Source: Agapanthus africanus
Lineage: Eukaryota; Streptophyta; Magnoliopsida; Asparagales; Amaryllidaceae
DNA: 64,000 bases
Assembly: GCA_030015575.1 (NCBI GenBank)
Contig: JASDDO010000028.1
Location: forward strand, 24,159,154 to 24,223,153
Reading direction: 5' to 3'
Positions 42,326-52,100 of the stretch are shown in pieces; the stretch's first letter is position 1; every line of letters starts with the position of its first letter. The notes under the pieces are model-generated. The model was not told the DNA's origin, did no database searches, and worked only from the letters and a program-made list of their open reading frames with translations. A program made the position numbers and the translations under genes.

Positions 42326-42634
42326 TCAAGCCGGCGGGCGATGCAATAATTTTACCAGCTCATCATTCTGTTGCTGGGCCACGGTTTCATGACGCAAGAT
42401 CTCCAGAAGACGAGCCTCCGCCTGAGCTTGCTGAGCCTGATACGAAGCGAGACGAGCTTCAAGCTCTTTCTCAGTGGCCTTATGAGCCTCAACCCTCTCG
42501 CGAGTGAACGTGGCAGCTTTATCAAGAGCCACCACCTCTTTTATGGACTCCTGAAGCACCCGCCAGAGTTCGTATGCTTTGTCGGCCTTGGCTGTGAGGC
42601 TGGCATGAAGCTCGCTCAGCGCCTCAGAAGCCAA
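42326..42634 (-). CDS. Antisense coiled-coil exon of element A
   Basis: An open segment of about 102 residues, likely the last exon of the antisense transcription unit; the frame extends upstream to about 42690 without an ATG, so no start is asserted. It is rich in Ala, Glu, Lys and Gln with heptad character (EALSELHASLTAKADKAYEL, EKELEARLASYQAQQAQAEA), predicting a coiled coil. It ends NDELVKLLHRPPA, matching in place and character the REQLVNLLKTLPPQ end of antisense gene B. The shared C-terminus and poly(A) context suggest one ancestral antisense gene whose upstream module differs between A and B. Splice sites joining it to the exons at 43113 and 44159 were not resolved. Confidence 0.55.
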   Translation of the reverse strand: MASEALSELHASLTAKADKAYELWRVLQESIKEVVALDKAATFTRERVEAHKATEKELEARLASYQAQQAQAEARLLEILRHETVAQQQNDELVKLLHRPPA

Positions 42635-42690
42635 CTCCCTCTCCGAAAATTTACGGCCGAGCCCTCTTCTCGCACAACAATATGTTCGCT

Positions 42691-43112
42691 ACGTGTCGCT
42701 CTATCTGGCCACGTAAGCTCGCCTTCGTGACCGCAACCTTGGAAACAAGACACCTACAAGACCGTATAAATGGGCTTCCAGTCCATGGGGATAATCGATC
42801 TTAAACGCGCTCACATCACCTGACGTGAAAGGCAGCAAGAAAGATTTCCGACATATTTCAAGCATGCATTCGCAATCATATGAGTATTCAAAAAAAATAT
42901 AATAGCATTTGCAATCGCATGAACATTCATAATGCCCAAAAAGGTCTGATGCGCAGGAAAGTGATGATAGCATTTGCAATTAAAGAAAGTTCTCATGAGA
43001 AGAATCCAAAGTTTATTTATGCAAGCGGAAACATACATACTAGTACCAAGCCTACATCGAAGTTCTGCATAAAGCGTAAAAAAGGAGAGACTAATTTAAA
43101 AAATGTTCTACG
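42691..43112. other. Intron-like region of the A antisense locus
   Basis: AT-rich with no conserved open frame. By position it would be intron between the 43113-43640 exon and the coiled-coil exon. Confidence 0.4.
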
Positions 43113-43640
43113 CTAACGAAAAAGGTCACCAAACATGGGATCAATGGCACAGGGGTTAACGAAGCAAAGGACAAAATTCTCCATCTCTCTCTCTGCTTTC
43201 TCCAGCACATCGAAGCGACGGTTCTCACGAGGAGTCGCTCCCCATCGATTGGCGCCGTGTTCGTCCGCGAAAGCAGACATAATAGCTCGCCGGGCCTTAA
43301 TTTGGCCCAGCAGATGAATCGAGCAATCCTTCAAAGCCTGAGTAATCAGGCATGCTTCATGAAAGCCCTCGAGCTTTTCTTCTGCCGCGTCGAGCATCGC
43401 CAGGGTCATCTCCGCCGGGTGAGGAGGAATGTCGGCAAGCACGGCCGTGAGAATCATCCGGAGCCAGAGAGAACCCATCGGGAGGGGAGACCCTCTACGG
43501 ATCGAGAGCTCGTGCATGGCCGAGTCACATTCGTTGTCAGAAAGGAAGGGGTCCACCAATCGAGCAGCAAAGCGGGGGATCAGCTCCTCAAGAGGAACTT
43601 CCCACGGCTGTCGACGAGCATGAGGGCAATTACAAGCCAT
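43113..43640 (-). CDS. Antisense ORF 2 of element A, unrecognised 175-residue protein
   Basis: I do not recognise the family. Begins MACNCPHARRQPWEVPLEEL and ends MFGDLFR. It is homologous to the ORF at 44159-44665 in the same order of blocks: LPMGSLWLRMILTAVLADIP against LPRRSSLLRLIVLAIREALP, LAMLDAAEEKLEGFHEACLI against LGVLDTAEDKVHSVYLMGLI, HLLGQIKARRAIMSAF against DLLHHIFQQSSIFGAY, and FVNPCAIDPMFG against FLNPCPASEVLPL. The two are therefore a tandem duplication. It looks largely helical with no signal peptide or clear catalytic motif. The (TA)n run just upstream could hide a promoter or intron. It may be a separate gene or an exon; function unknown. Confidence 0.6.
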   Translation of the reverse strand: MACNCPHARRQPWEVPLEELIPRFAARLVDPFLSDNECDSAMHELSIRRGSPLPMGSLWLRMILTAVLADIPPHPAEMTLAMLDAAEEKLEGFHEACLITQALKDCSIHLLGQIKARRAIMSAFADEHGANRWGATPRENRRFDVLEKAEREMENFVLCFVNPCAIDPMFGDLFR

Positions 43641-43659
43641 GGCACTCGTTCCTCTCTTA

Positions 43660-43671
<12 letters not shown>

Positions 43672-43709
<38 letters not shown>
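43672..43709. repeat. (TA)n microsatellite
   Basis: About 19 TA dinucleotides, 32 bases upstream (in the antisense sense) of antisense ORF 2. Confidence 0.95.
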
Positions 43710-43711
<2 letters not shown>

Positions 43712-44158
43712 ATGAATCTCTCTGTGAAATGAGAAGAAGGCTATAGCCTCATATATAATGAAGTGCATTAAGTGCTATCCGCGGAAAATCTTGCATGGTG
43801 AATTTATTTTCAAGGCCTAAAAAAGGAAAGGTACCGAAAGTCAAGGAGATGGAACGATTTCCAAGCCCCTTTTTCTGCACCTAATATTGTGCACTGAAAA
43901 TATGGCATGAGGAAAATCTTGTGAACCGCCGCATCAAGAGATCTCACGTGTAGAACACGTGAGGCCCAAACCTGCAGTGCATTTAAAAGGAAGAATATAG
44001 AATAGCACCATGCGCATTAAAAGCACCAACAGCAACAATAGTGAAATGATAAAATTCCAGGAAAAGGGCATGCAAGCAAAAAAAAAAAAAAAAAAGAACA
44101 CATAATAAAACTTGTCACTCATACTTCAAGAGGTTCATACAAAATCTAGAAGACACAT
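43710..44158. other. Region between antisense ORFs 1 and 2 (element A)
   Basis: AT-rich with an A17 run near 44078-44095 and one CACGTG hairpin (TCACGTGTAGAACACGTGA, about 43945-43963). No open frame supported. Confidence 0.5.
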
Positions 44159-44665
44159 TTACAATGGTAAAACTTCGGATGCGGGGCATGGATTGAGGAA
44201 CTCAAAATTGACTTTATTCAAGATCTTCCAAGCATTTCGAACCTCCCGAGTATGCTTTCTCTCACGGTCACAAGTATCGGGGTCCCCGCGGATGTCCTCT
44301 ACCCTCCGGTAGGCACCAAATATGGATGACTGCTGAAAAATATGATGAAGGAGATCGATGAGATCATCCCGCCTTCTCTTTGAGATCAAGCCCATAAGGT
44401 ACACCGAATGCACCTTGTCCTCGGCAGTGTCCAAGACCCCGAGTGGTATGCCGGCGCAAAAGAGAGGAAGGGCCTCCCGGATCGCCAGCACGATCAGCCT
44501 CAGAAGAGAAGAGCGACGGGGAAGTAGCCGATGGTTGTACTCATCAAAGCGGCTCATAATCTCGGCACACTGAGCATCGGTGAACTCCTGGTTCTGACTG
44601 CGGCCCAGCGCACGAATGTTCCCATAGGAAATGATCTCGTCAAGACGATACAGATGGGCGTCCAT
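44159..44665 (-). CDS. Antisense ORF 1 of element A, unrecognised 168-residue protein
   Basis: I do not recognise the family. The start is set at ATG 44665, just inside a strong splice acceptor (TTTTTATTTCAG, ending near 44673); gene B uses the same arrangement, with an acceptor a few bases before its ATG. Begins MDAHLYRLDEIISYGNIRAL and ends NPCPASEVLPL. It is homologous to antisense ORF 2 (see that entry), mainly helical, with a charged stretch DPDTCDRERKHTREVRNAW near the end. It occupies the place that the PMD domain fills in elements B and C. Expected to be nuclear-transcribed from the promoter at 45196-45295; role unknown. Confidence 0.65.
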   Translation of the reverse strand: MDAHLYRLDEIISYGNIRALGRSQNQEFTDAQCAEIMSRFDEYNHRLLPRRSSLLRLIVLAIREALPLFCAGIPLGVLDTAEDKVHSVYLMGLISKRRRDDLIDLLHHIFQQSSIFGAYRRVEDIRGDPDTCDRERKHTREVRNAWKILNKVNFEFLNPCPASEVLPL

Positions 44666-44699
44666 GATACCTGAAATAAAAATCACTAGAATCATTACA

Positions 44700-45195
44700 A
44701 AGTCCCCATCGCATTAATTGCAGAAGAACAGCCTCGGGCCAAGAGACCCCAAGGAGCCTCTGGGTGAAGAAATTGAGTCCTTCATAGGAATTAAATTCCT
44801 TATTAGGAAAAAGGGAATTAAATTCCCAGAAATAATTTTGATGGAATTAAATTCCATGGGGTTGAAATGCCGTCATCTCCCCGAAGATCACCTAAACCCT
44901 AAGAGATCTGCAGTTCGAAGGTTCCCTGTTCTTATGAAAAAACTTGAAGAAAAAATGGGTTCTTTGCGAAACCCTTAATATGGATTTGAAATCCAAGGAG
45001 TTCTTTTGAAGACGAAGGCGCTTTGGCCGTTCAACACCATTACCTGAGAAGAAAGGTTCTTTGCGAACAGAGTTAAACTCTGGGAAATGTACAAGACAGA
45101 GAACTGAGCTCTGAAAGCGAGAATTAAATTCTCAAAGAAGAAATTCTCAGAGGAAGAAGATGAGCAAAGTGAAGGCTCCTATGAAGAGACAGCAG
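44700..45195 (-). other. 5' UTR/intron of the A antisense transcript
   Basis: Non-coding. Contains several short palindromes of GGAATTAAATTCC type (44780-44860), like those of LTR A, and GAGTTAAACTC at about 45070. By analogy with B and C it should hold a 5' UTR intron ending at about 44673. Confidence 0.55.
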
Positions 45196-45295
45196 TATTT
45201 ATAGAAAACAATGGAAACGTTTCATCTCCCCAGATCCCTAAAGGAATCCAACGGTCGCGAGAGGAGACAGCATTGCACTCACGTGCTGACACGTG
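45196..45295 (-). promoter_or_regulatory. Antisense promoter of element A: TATA and twin G-box
   Basis: TATAAATA on the minus strand (45196-45203) with CACGTG at 45280-45285 and 45290-45295, ten bases apart, and the polypurine tract 10 bases further. Mirror image of the promoters in B and C, at the same distance (about 105-115 bases) from the LTR border. Confidence 0.7.
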
Positions 45296-45305
45296 AGAAC
45301 AACGC

Positions 45306-45317
45306 TGTGGGGGCATT
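45306..45317 (+). other. Polypurine tract of element A
   Basis: GTGGGGGCATT ends directly at the TG of the 3' LTR, the same G-run plus CATT seen (inverted) at 48274-48285 in B and 10825-10839 in C. Confidence 0.75.
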
Positions 45318-45857
45318 TGTTTCCTGATTTAAAATCAGGAAAGCTTCTGTGAAAAGCTTCAAAAAGGGGCCACGTGCTTACACGTGACCAGCAGTCACGT
45401 GTTGACACGTGACCTATAAAGTACAGAAAAGGCGCACATTGATTCGCTGAGCAAAGTCAAGGAAAAGAGCTTCAGAAGAGGTCACGTGCTCCCACGTGAC
45501 CAGGGTCACGTGCTCCCACGTGACCAGGGTCACGTGTCGACACGTGACGTTCAAAGCAGCAAACTCGCTCTCCAATTGAACCGAGGAAAGAAGTGCCAGA
45601 CAGGGGTCACGTGCTCACACGTGCTCACACGTGTCGACACGTGACCAGGGGTCACGTGGTAGCACGTGACGGCTAAGCAGCAGCAGAAGACAGACGCAAG
45701 AGAAAGAGGAAGGCTCATTCCAAAAGGGGGTCACGTGTCCGCACGTGACCATGGGTCACGTGGTCACACGTGACCGGCTTTCAAAGCCCATGTTGACGGC
45801 AGAATTAAATTCTGAAGGAAATTTGAATCTTTCCAAAGGAAAGTGAGTATCTGGGAC
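45318..45857 (+). repeat. 3' LTR of element A, first 540 bases (cut by element B)
   Basis: Aligns with 26289-26784. Differences by eye: one G to A change and two extra segments (24 and 20 bases), both additional CACGTG units, raising the count from 16 to 20. The break after GGGAC (45853-45857) is the insertion point of B, so GGGAC followed by CAATCAAATT is expected beyond the window. Confidence 0.93.
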
Positions 45858-48273
45858 TGTTCCCCTCCGAACGGCGGCCGAGACGTTAGGACGTCTATGC
45901 CTGAGGTTCGGGGCAGATGCTATTTGGTTTTATCCGTCTATCTCTCCGAAGATGCTAAGTTGATTTATGGCACCGTGTATCGGAGGTTTAGACGGATGCG
46001 GCCGATGTAGCAGACTTAGTCAGATTCCCCCTCAGGGTGAGGGGTTTTTGATTGTGGGGATGCTCTTCCCTGCAGGCGCAAGCCCCTGCAGTTAATTACG
46101 CTACCGCATCGCGGTAACAACTTTCTCCTTCTCCAGAATTTTACTTCGTGTCGTGTGTGTTTGTTTTGTTTGTGGTTGCCCGTGGATTGTATACGGAGAC
46201 TGAGTAATGCCGTCACCCGTAGGACGTGGATTAGTCCAAATCCGTATTTACTTAGATTTGGGTTTGGTGTTTTTAGTTTAAGGATACGTTAGTCGCGTTG
46301 CGGCTAAGATCAACTTAGACGTTCGTTAAGGATACGTTAGTCCTGTTTGAGACTAAGATCAACTTAACGTGATCGTTTAGATCCGACAAAAGAGCGTTTG
46401 GGCTCTATTGTTCCAGTTTGGGAGATTCATAGTCCAATTTGGGACTAAAGTCTGTTTGGAGGATACGTTAGCCATTTTTGAGGCTAAGATCGACTCAAAC
46501 GTTTGTTAAGGATACGTTAGTCCAGTTTGAGACTAAGATCAACTTAACGGGACCGTTTAGATCCGACAAAAGAGCATTTGGACTCTATTGTGCCAGTTTA
46601 GGGACGTGGTGGTCCATATTCCAGTTTAGAGACGTGGTGGTCCGATATTAGTTTAGGGACGTTTCGGTCCATTATTAGTTTAGGGACGTTTCGGTCCAAT
46701 ATTAGTTTAGGGACGTTTCGGTCCGATATTAGTTTAGGGACGTCTCGGTCCAATATTTTAGTGTATGGTCGTTGGGACCCGTCACCTCTTCGACGTCGTT
46801 GAGGAATTACAGCGACAAATGTCAAAGGAGTTCGGAGATGTACCCTCGAACCGGTCGTGAATTGATTTAGGAAAGCCATTTTGCTCAGTCAATTTAATTT
46901 AAGGACTTATGGCCACGATTGGACTAAGTCCAGTTCAGCACTTTATTCGCATTGCATTTTTCTTATTTAGGCTCTACAAAAGATATAGAGTATCAGTTTA
47001 TTTTGGGCTCTGCCTATTTACAAAGTATCTACTTTGTTTTGGGCTTTGCCCCTTTTAAAATGCATAGCATTCTGAATATTTTGTTTGGGCTCTGCCCATT
47101 TATAAATGATGCAAAGCATCTGTTCTGGTTTGGGCTCTGCCCCTTAAAATAATGAATTTGCGCTTCATTAAGCCTGTTAGGCTCTCTCCTAATTGGGCTT
47201 GGCCCTTTTTAATGCATCTGCGCTTTGCGCTAAGTAATGAGCGCAAGTTCCTATGGTGATGACACGTGTCGTGCTCTGATGAGCGCAAGCGCACTAGCGC
47301 AACGCGCTGCGCTGTTGAGCTGCGCTGTTGCGCTGCTGACACGTGGCGCGCTCTCAGTGAGTTACGCCAATTCCAGATAGCAAAGCTCTATCTTAAGGGC
47401 GCTTAGCGCAAGTGGTTTTATGGCGGATACGTGGCGCTCCCTTCAGAGCGCAACGGCGCAACTTGGAAGTGCAAAGCACTAAGAATCTTTTTAGATTCAA
47501 GAAGAGAAGTGCAAAGCACTGTTTAAGTTCTTGATCTAAATTAGATCAAAGAAAAAATAGATTTCTTCTTTATTCGAAGAACCAGAGGTTCTTAAAAGTG
47601 CAAAGCACTGTTTTCTTTTTTATATAAAGATCATTGATCTTATATATTTTTATTTAGACTAATGGTCTATTAGAAGGAATTTCTTCTAATCCATGAAGGT
47701 TCTTTACCTCTTTCTTGAGATCTTCTCAGAATTTTCTCTGCTTAGAGTTCTTGATCTTTCGAGAAAATTATTGATGCCTTTGAATTGAGACTTAGGGTCC
47801 TATTTATAGTGACCACAAATCTGTTGAATTTGTTAACAGGATCTTTCCTGAGTGATTTTTGGGAGTTTTCCCACCGCTGGATCTTTGATCCAAAGGCCGA
47901 AGAAAATCTTCTAGTTCTGGAAAGAACAGAAAAGATTTCGTAAAAATCTTAATTCAATTTGGCGCAGATGCCCCAGCGCATGACACGTGTCGCGCAGCGC
48001 AGAGCGCTAGCGCATCTGCGCTGATGCGTGTCGCGCAGCGCATCTGCGCTGACACGTGTCGCGCAGCGCAGAGCGCAGCGCAACTGCGAGCGCATCTGCG
48101 CTGACGCGTGTCGCGCAGCGCAGCGTGCAGTGCAGTTGAAGCGTTGCTTCCTTCAATCAGAGCTTTGCTCTGATTGGGTGCGCTTTCTTGGACGCTGCGC
48201 GCGGGACTTGAAGCTTTGCTTCAAAATTTGAATTTTGAATTCAAACAGAGCTTTGCTCTGATTGGGCAAAACA
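45858..48273 (-). repeat. 3' LTR of element B (2.4 kb)
   Basis: On the plus strand it begins TGTTCCCCTCCGAACGG, the inverse of the LTR A end, and ends GGGCAAAACA beside the polypurine tract. The U5 part (45890-46250) is close to A, C and D. It contains GGAC units (46600-46760), GTGCAAAGCACT palindromes (47480-47610) and a block of GCGC/CACGTG words (47960-48130). No gene. Confidence 0.9.
47801..47808 (-). promoter_or_regulatory. LTR B TATA box (sense)
   Basis: TATAAATA on the minus strand in ACTATAAATAGGACC, which would start the genomic RNA of element B. Confidence 0.7.
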
Positions 48274-48285
48274 AATGCCCCCCCA
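48274..48285 (-). other. Polypurine tract of element B
   Basis: G-run plus CATT on the minus strand immediately outside the LTR. Confidence 0.75.
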
Positions 48286-48385
48286 CCGTTGCGCTCACGT
48301 GGCGCACACGTGAGTGCAACGGTGGCCACCTTCCTGACCGTTGGATCAAGGGGGAATCTCAAGAGGTGCAAGCGCCTTATAAATA
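48283..48385 (+). promoter_or_regulatory. Antisense-gene promoter of element B: palindromic twin G-box and TATA
   Basis: A 43-base palindrome (48283-48325) has arms CCACCGTTGCGCTCACGTG and its complement with one mismatch, around a five-base centre GCGCA. It holds CACGTG at 48296-48301 and 48307-48312. TATAAATA follows at 48378-48385. It drives the plus-strand antisense gene; a 5' UTR intron is suggested by TTTTAG/GTAAAC near 48523 and CTTTTTGCAG ending at 49190. Confidence 0.75.
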
Positions 48386-49195
48386 GGGCGTTTGACCCTT
48401 AGAAAATCTCACCATTAGGTTTTGATTTTCCAGAGCTTTGCTCTTGCTTAAGACTTCAGAGCTTTGCTCTCGTTTCCAGAACTTTAGAGCTTTGCTCTTA
48501 TTTTCTAAGTTAGAAAATTTTAGGTAAACTTAATCTCAGATTAAATATTTTAATTAATTAATAGAGGTTGGCTTCTACAGATCCTCCGATCTAAAGAGGT
48601 CCCCCTTGGGGTTTCATAAACAGAGCTTTGCTCTACAAGAACTTACAGATCCACAGAGATCTTTCATGGGTTTTAACCCATGAACAGAGCTTTGCTCTTG
48701 GATCAAATGCAGATCTTTTAGATCTGAAAGGCAAAGAACTTTTTCGTAAGTTTTCATGGATCTTTCAAGATTCTAGAAATTTTAATTTTAAAATTATTTT
48801 CGACACACATTTTTTTGAATGTTACAGGGCTAAGCTCCTTTTTTAAAGAATTTTACTCTTTTGAGATCAGAATTTGACAAGTGTCATTCTGTGACAGAGC
48901 TTTGCTCTGAAAGAGGAGATTTCTTCCTTGTCTCTAGGGGTTCTTTCCCCCTTTTTTTATAGGAATGTTCCCCTTAGGGACCAACTGACAATCTCATCCA
49001 ATGATGAGTTTGTCTTATTGATTGACGTATTGTCATTTAGATTTCATGGGTCCCTCTTTGGTCTCCTACTCATTGCACTGTGGTGCGGTGTGATTAATTA
49101 ATCTTGATTTTAATTTTAATTGATGCATTTTCTTCTTTCAATGCCGAACGTTGGGATTCAACACTGACAGCTACATTGCTCTTTTTGCAGCGATC
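48386..49195 (+). other. Leader region of antisense gene B
   Basis: Non-coding. At least seven GAGCTTTGCTC palindromes (for example 48432, 48459, 48620 and 48684), a pattern shared with LTRs B and C and with the same region of C (11095-11245). Confidence 0.7.
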
Positions 49196-52100
49196 ATGTC
49201 TGAAGACACTTCATTCCCGTTTGTCCGCTCAGAGGAGGGGTTTCCAGAGGCGCCTTTGGATCGCGAGGTCCTGGCCATGATCAAGGCGTACGACCCGGAG
49301 TATAAGAGTCTCCACCTTTGGGGGTCGTGGTACAATCAAATTATTATGGGTCGGCGCAGCTTTACATGTGCGGTGCCGTCGGAGCCCATAACGGCGATTC
49401 ATTACGCCAGCCCACCCCCGGTGCAGTATGCCGCGGAGATGACGGATTGGACATCGAAGGGTTTTCTTCATCCGGCCATAGATGCCATTCCGGTCCAGCG
49501 TCCGATGGTTTTGGACATCCTAGGACGCCGTATCTGTCAGGGCGAGGCGAGACCTTGGGGGCAATCATATAACATTGGTCTGATCCCCCGCCACCCGGTT
49601 GGCTATCTGCCGTGGGCCCGGTATATCCTGTCGACGAGGAAGTCGCAGTTGATAAGACTAGGACTGTACACCGCAGTCTACGTCTCTCTCTTCCAGTATC
49701 CTACGCTTCCTACTTGGTGGTTCAAGGCCTTCCTGGAGCAGTGGAACATTCCTACTCACACTTTCCTTGCCATGGATCGGGAAGTGTCCATTTCGCTGGA
49801 AGAGTTTACGGAGGTGTCTGGCCTACCGGCTATGGGGGAGCATTATGAAGAGTTGCTCCCGCCGGATGAGTACATCTATGGGGCTAAGCCGATGGTAAGG
49901 GAGCTCACGCCGGAGAACGCTGTTCAACATCAGTTTCTAAGTCTGATCAAGGTGTTGAACATCTATGAGGCCCTTTTCGTTGAGCATGGGAGCCGTGGAG
50001 TTAATTTTGAGGATTTTATTGCTCGGTTCCTTCATCCAAATGTCCTTTCGGCGAAGACTGCCAAGTTTGCCAACCTTGAGGATCCTTTCGGCTTAGGTTT
50101 GGATAACCTGCCAGCGAGAGACATAGATCAGAAGGACTTTTTTCTTCCCGACTCCTCAACCATGCCTTTTGCAGAAGTTGCAGCCCCCGAGATGGACGAG
50201 GAGGCCTTCTTTTTGGGATTTCTTGGGCTTTGGCTGAGTTGGTTTGCACTTCCAATGCATTCTCACCGCATGCGGCCCTCTGTTTTTTACCCGGCCCACC
50301 GAATGACTATCGGGGTAAAGGTGGCCGTTGGGATCGCCGGCTTGGCGCATTTATATCACGGCCTTAGCCGAGCGGCAGATGCTAATGAGCCCGGGGCGTT
50401 GCATGTGGTTTTCCCAATGCATTACTTCATGTCGTGGCTCGAACTACATACAGCGGGTGTTTTCGGCATGCATAAAAGGCCCTCATTCTACGAAAGGTGC
50501 ATTTTTCCTCGCCTTTTACAGTTGATCGGCGCATCAATCGTAAATCCATCGCCGCGAGATGCCAGGAGTTTACTCCTTCGTTCCCACACCGTTGGAGCCG
50601 GTGTGTCTTTTATTGACAAGGTGCTGACCATTGGAAAAACGTCCGCTACTGTAGTGCGGCCATTGCAAGACACTTTCAAGGACGGCGCTTCGATTTTAAC
50701 GGCCCGGGAGACCCTTCACTTATACTCCATCAGACTGGGCTTTTTGGTGTTTAGGCAAGACGGGGGAGCGATCTTCATGAGATATAACCCGCATCGTTTC
50801 GCCCAACAGCTGAGCTATAACCAAGGGGTACCGCTGGAGGCCTTTTTATCGGAACCTGCCGCGAACGAAGAAGGGATAGAGAGGGCGCTGCATCACTTCA
50901 TGCGTCTAAACACGGGCTCTTACTTCTTTATCAGTGAGCCGGCTTGTGCTCCCCGTCTCCTTAGGGTATACACCGAATGGTATAGTCATTCGACGGGAGC
51001 GGTCATAAAGGAGGAAAGGCGGTTGCTGATCGACCGTAAGGGTGCAACTCCAGGTAGCGATCGCAACGCTCCTCTGGTGCCAAGGACTCCAATAGTCGCT
51101 CCCTTAAAAGATGCTGGGAGCAGACCAGCACGTGCGCAAAGTCCTCCACATGAATTACCGCTCCCCGATATCGCGGATGCATCTCCTGCACCCCGCGCTC
51201 AGGCGGAAACAGTGGTTGTACCCTCGCCGGAGTCTGGCATGGGTGCGGACATCGGGACCCGTCGTCCCAAAGCGGCTGCCAAGCGTAAGTCGCTTCCCCG
51301 TGAGCCTAGGGCTGGAGGGAGAAAGAAAAAGAAGTCGCTCCTCGCCGCGGACGTTGCGTTCGGCCAGGAACCCCACGCTCCTTATTCCGAGGGTCTGCTC
51401 GAATATGGGACTAACGCGGGGTTAGTGATGCCGCCGCCGGACGATACAGATTTGGAAGCTGCTCTCAGAGCTTCAGCATGGCTGGTGAAGCGTGATGCGT
51501 GGCTGGCTAAGCTTGCGCAATCAGGTAACTACTAGTCACTTTTTTTTTTACTGTAACGTATTTCCTTCCTTATTTCATTATTTTTGACTAACACTTTTCT
51601 CTCTTTTCTTTTAACAGGCATCACCGATGAAGAAGCCATTGCCGCTTCTCTGAAGACCTTTCAGGAGGAGGAACGTGCTAGGGCATCTGTCGGCCTTAGT
51701 AAGTTTCGACTCATCGAATTTTTCATTTTTCTTGCGTTATGGTCGATCCAACCTTTCCATTTTAATTGCAGGGACCTCAATGCCGCTCCCTCCTAGCAAC
51801 GCAGATGTTCTACCAGCGACCGATGTTCCTGTTCCCTCTGGGACACCGCAGGAGGCTCATCTTGAAAAGCCGATGAGAGATACCTTAAAGGCTCTGGAGG
51901 CCTCCTTGAATGAAGATGATGATGCCTTGAGGGAGGCGTCACAGAGGTCTCTCATAACCGCTCGGGAGGAGAGAAAGCGGTTGAGGCGTGAGGCGAAGGC
52001 GCGCAGGGCTGCCTTGGCCGTGGGAGCGGGACCCAGCACCGCTCCTCGGGCTGATACTCCCTCCGAAGAGGCCCCTGTCGCCCTATCCACTGCCCGTAGG

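Larger units (their letters stand above)
26289..45857 (+). mobile_element. Element A: near-intact Tat-lineage element with antisense genes, plus orientation
   Basis: Order: 5' LTR (26289-29729), primer site, gag (29882-32341), pol (32272-39012), spacer with hairpins and 171-base repeats (39013-42325), antisense genes on the minus strand (42326-44665), antisense promoter, polypurine tract, and the first 540 bases of the 3' LTR, which is cut by element B at 45858. It inserted into pol of element C; the left flank is GTCTT (26284-26288). The visible parts of the two LTRs differ by one base substitution and two indels over about 496 aligned bases, so the insertion is recent. Confidence 0.88.
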
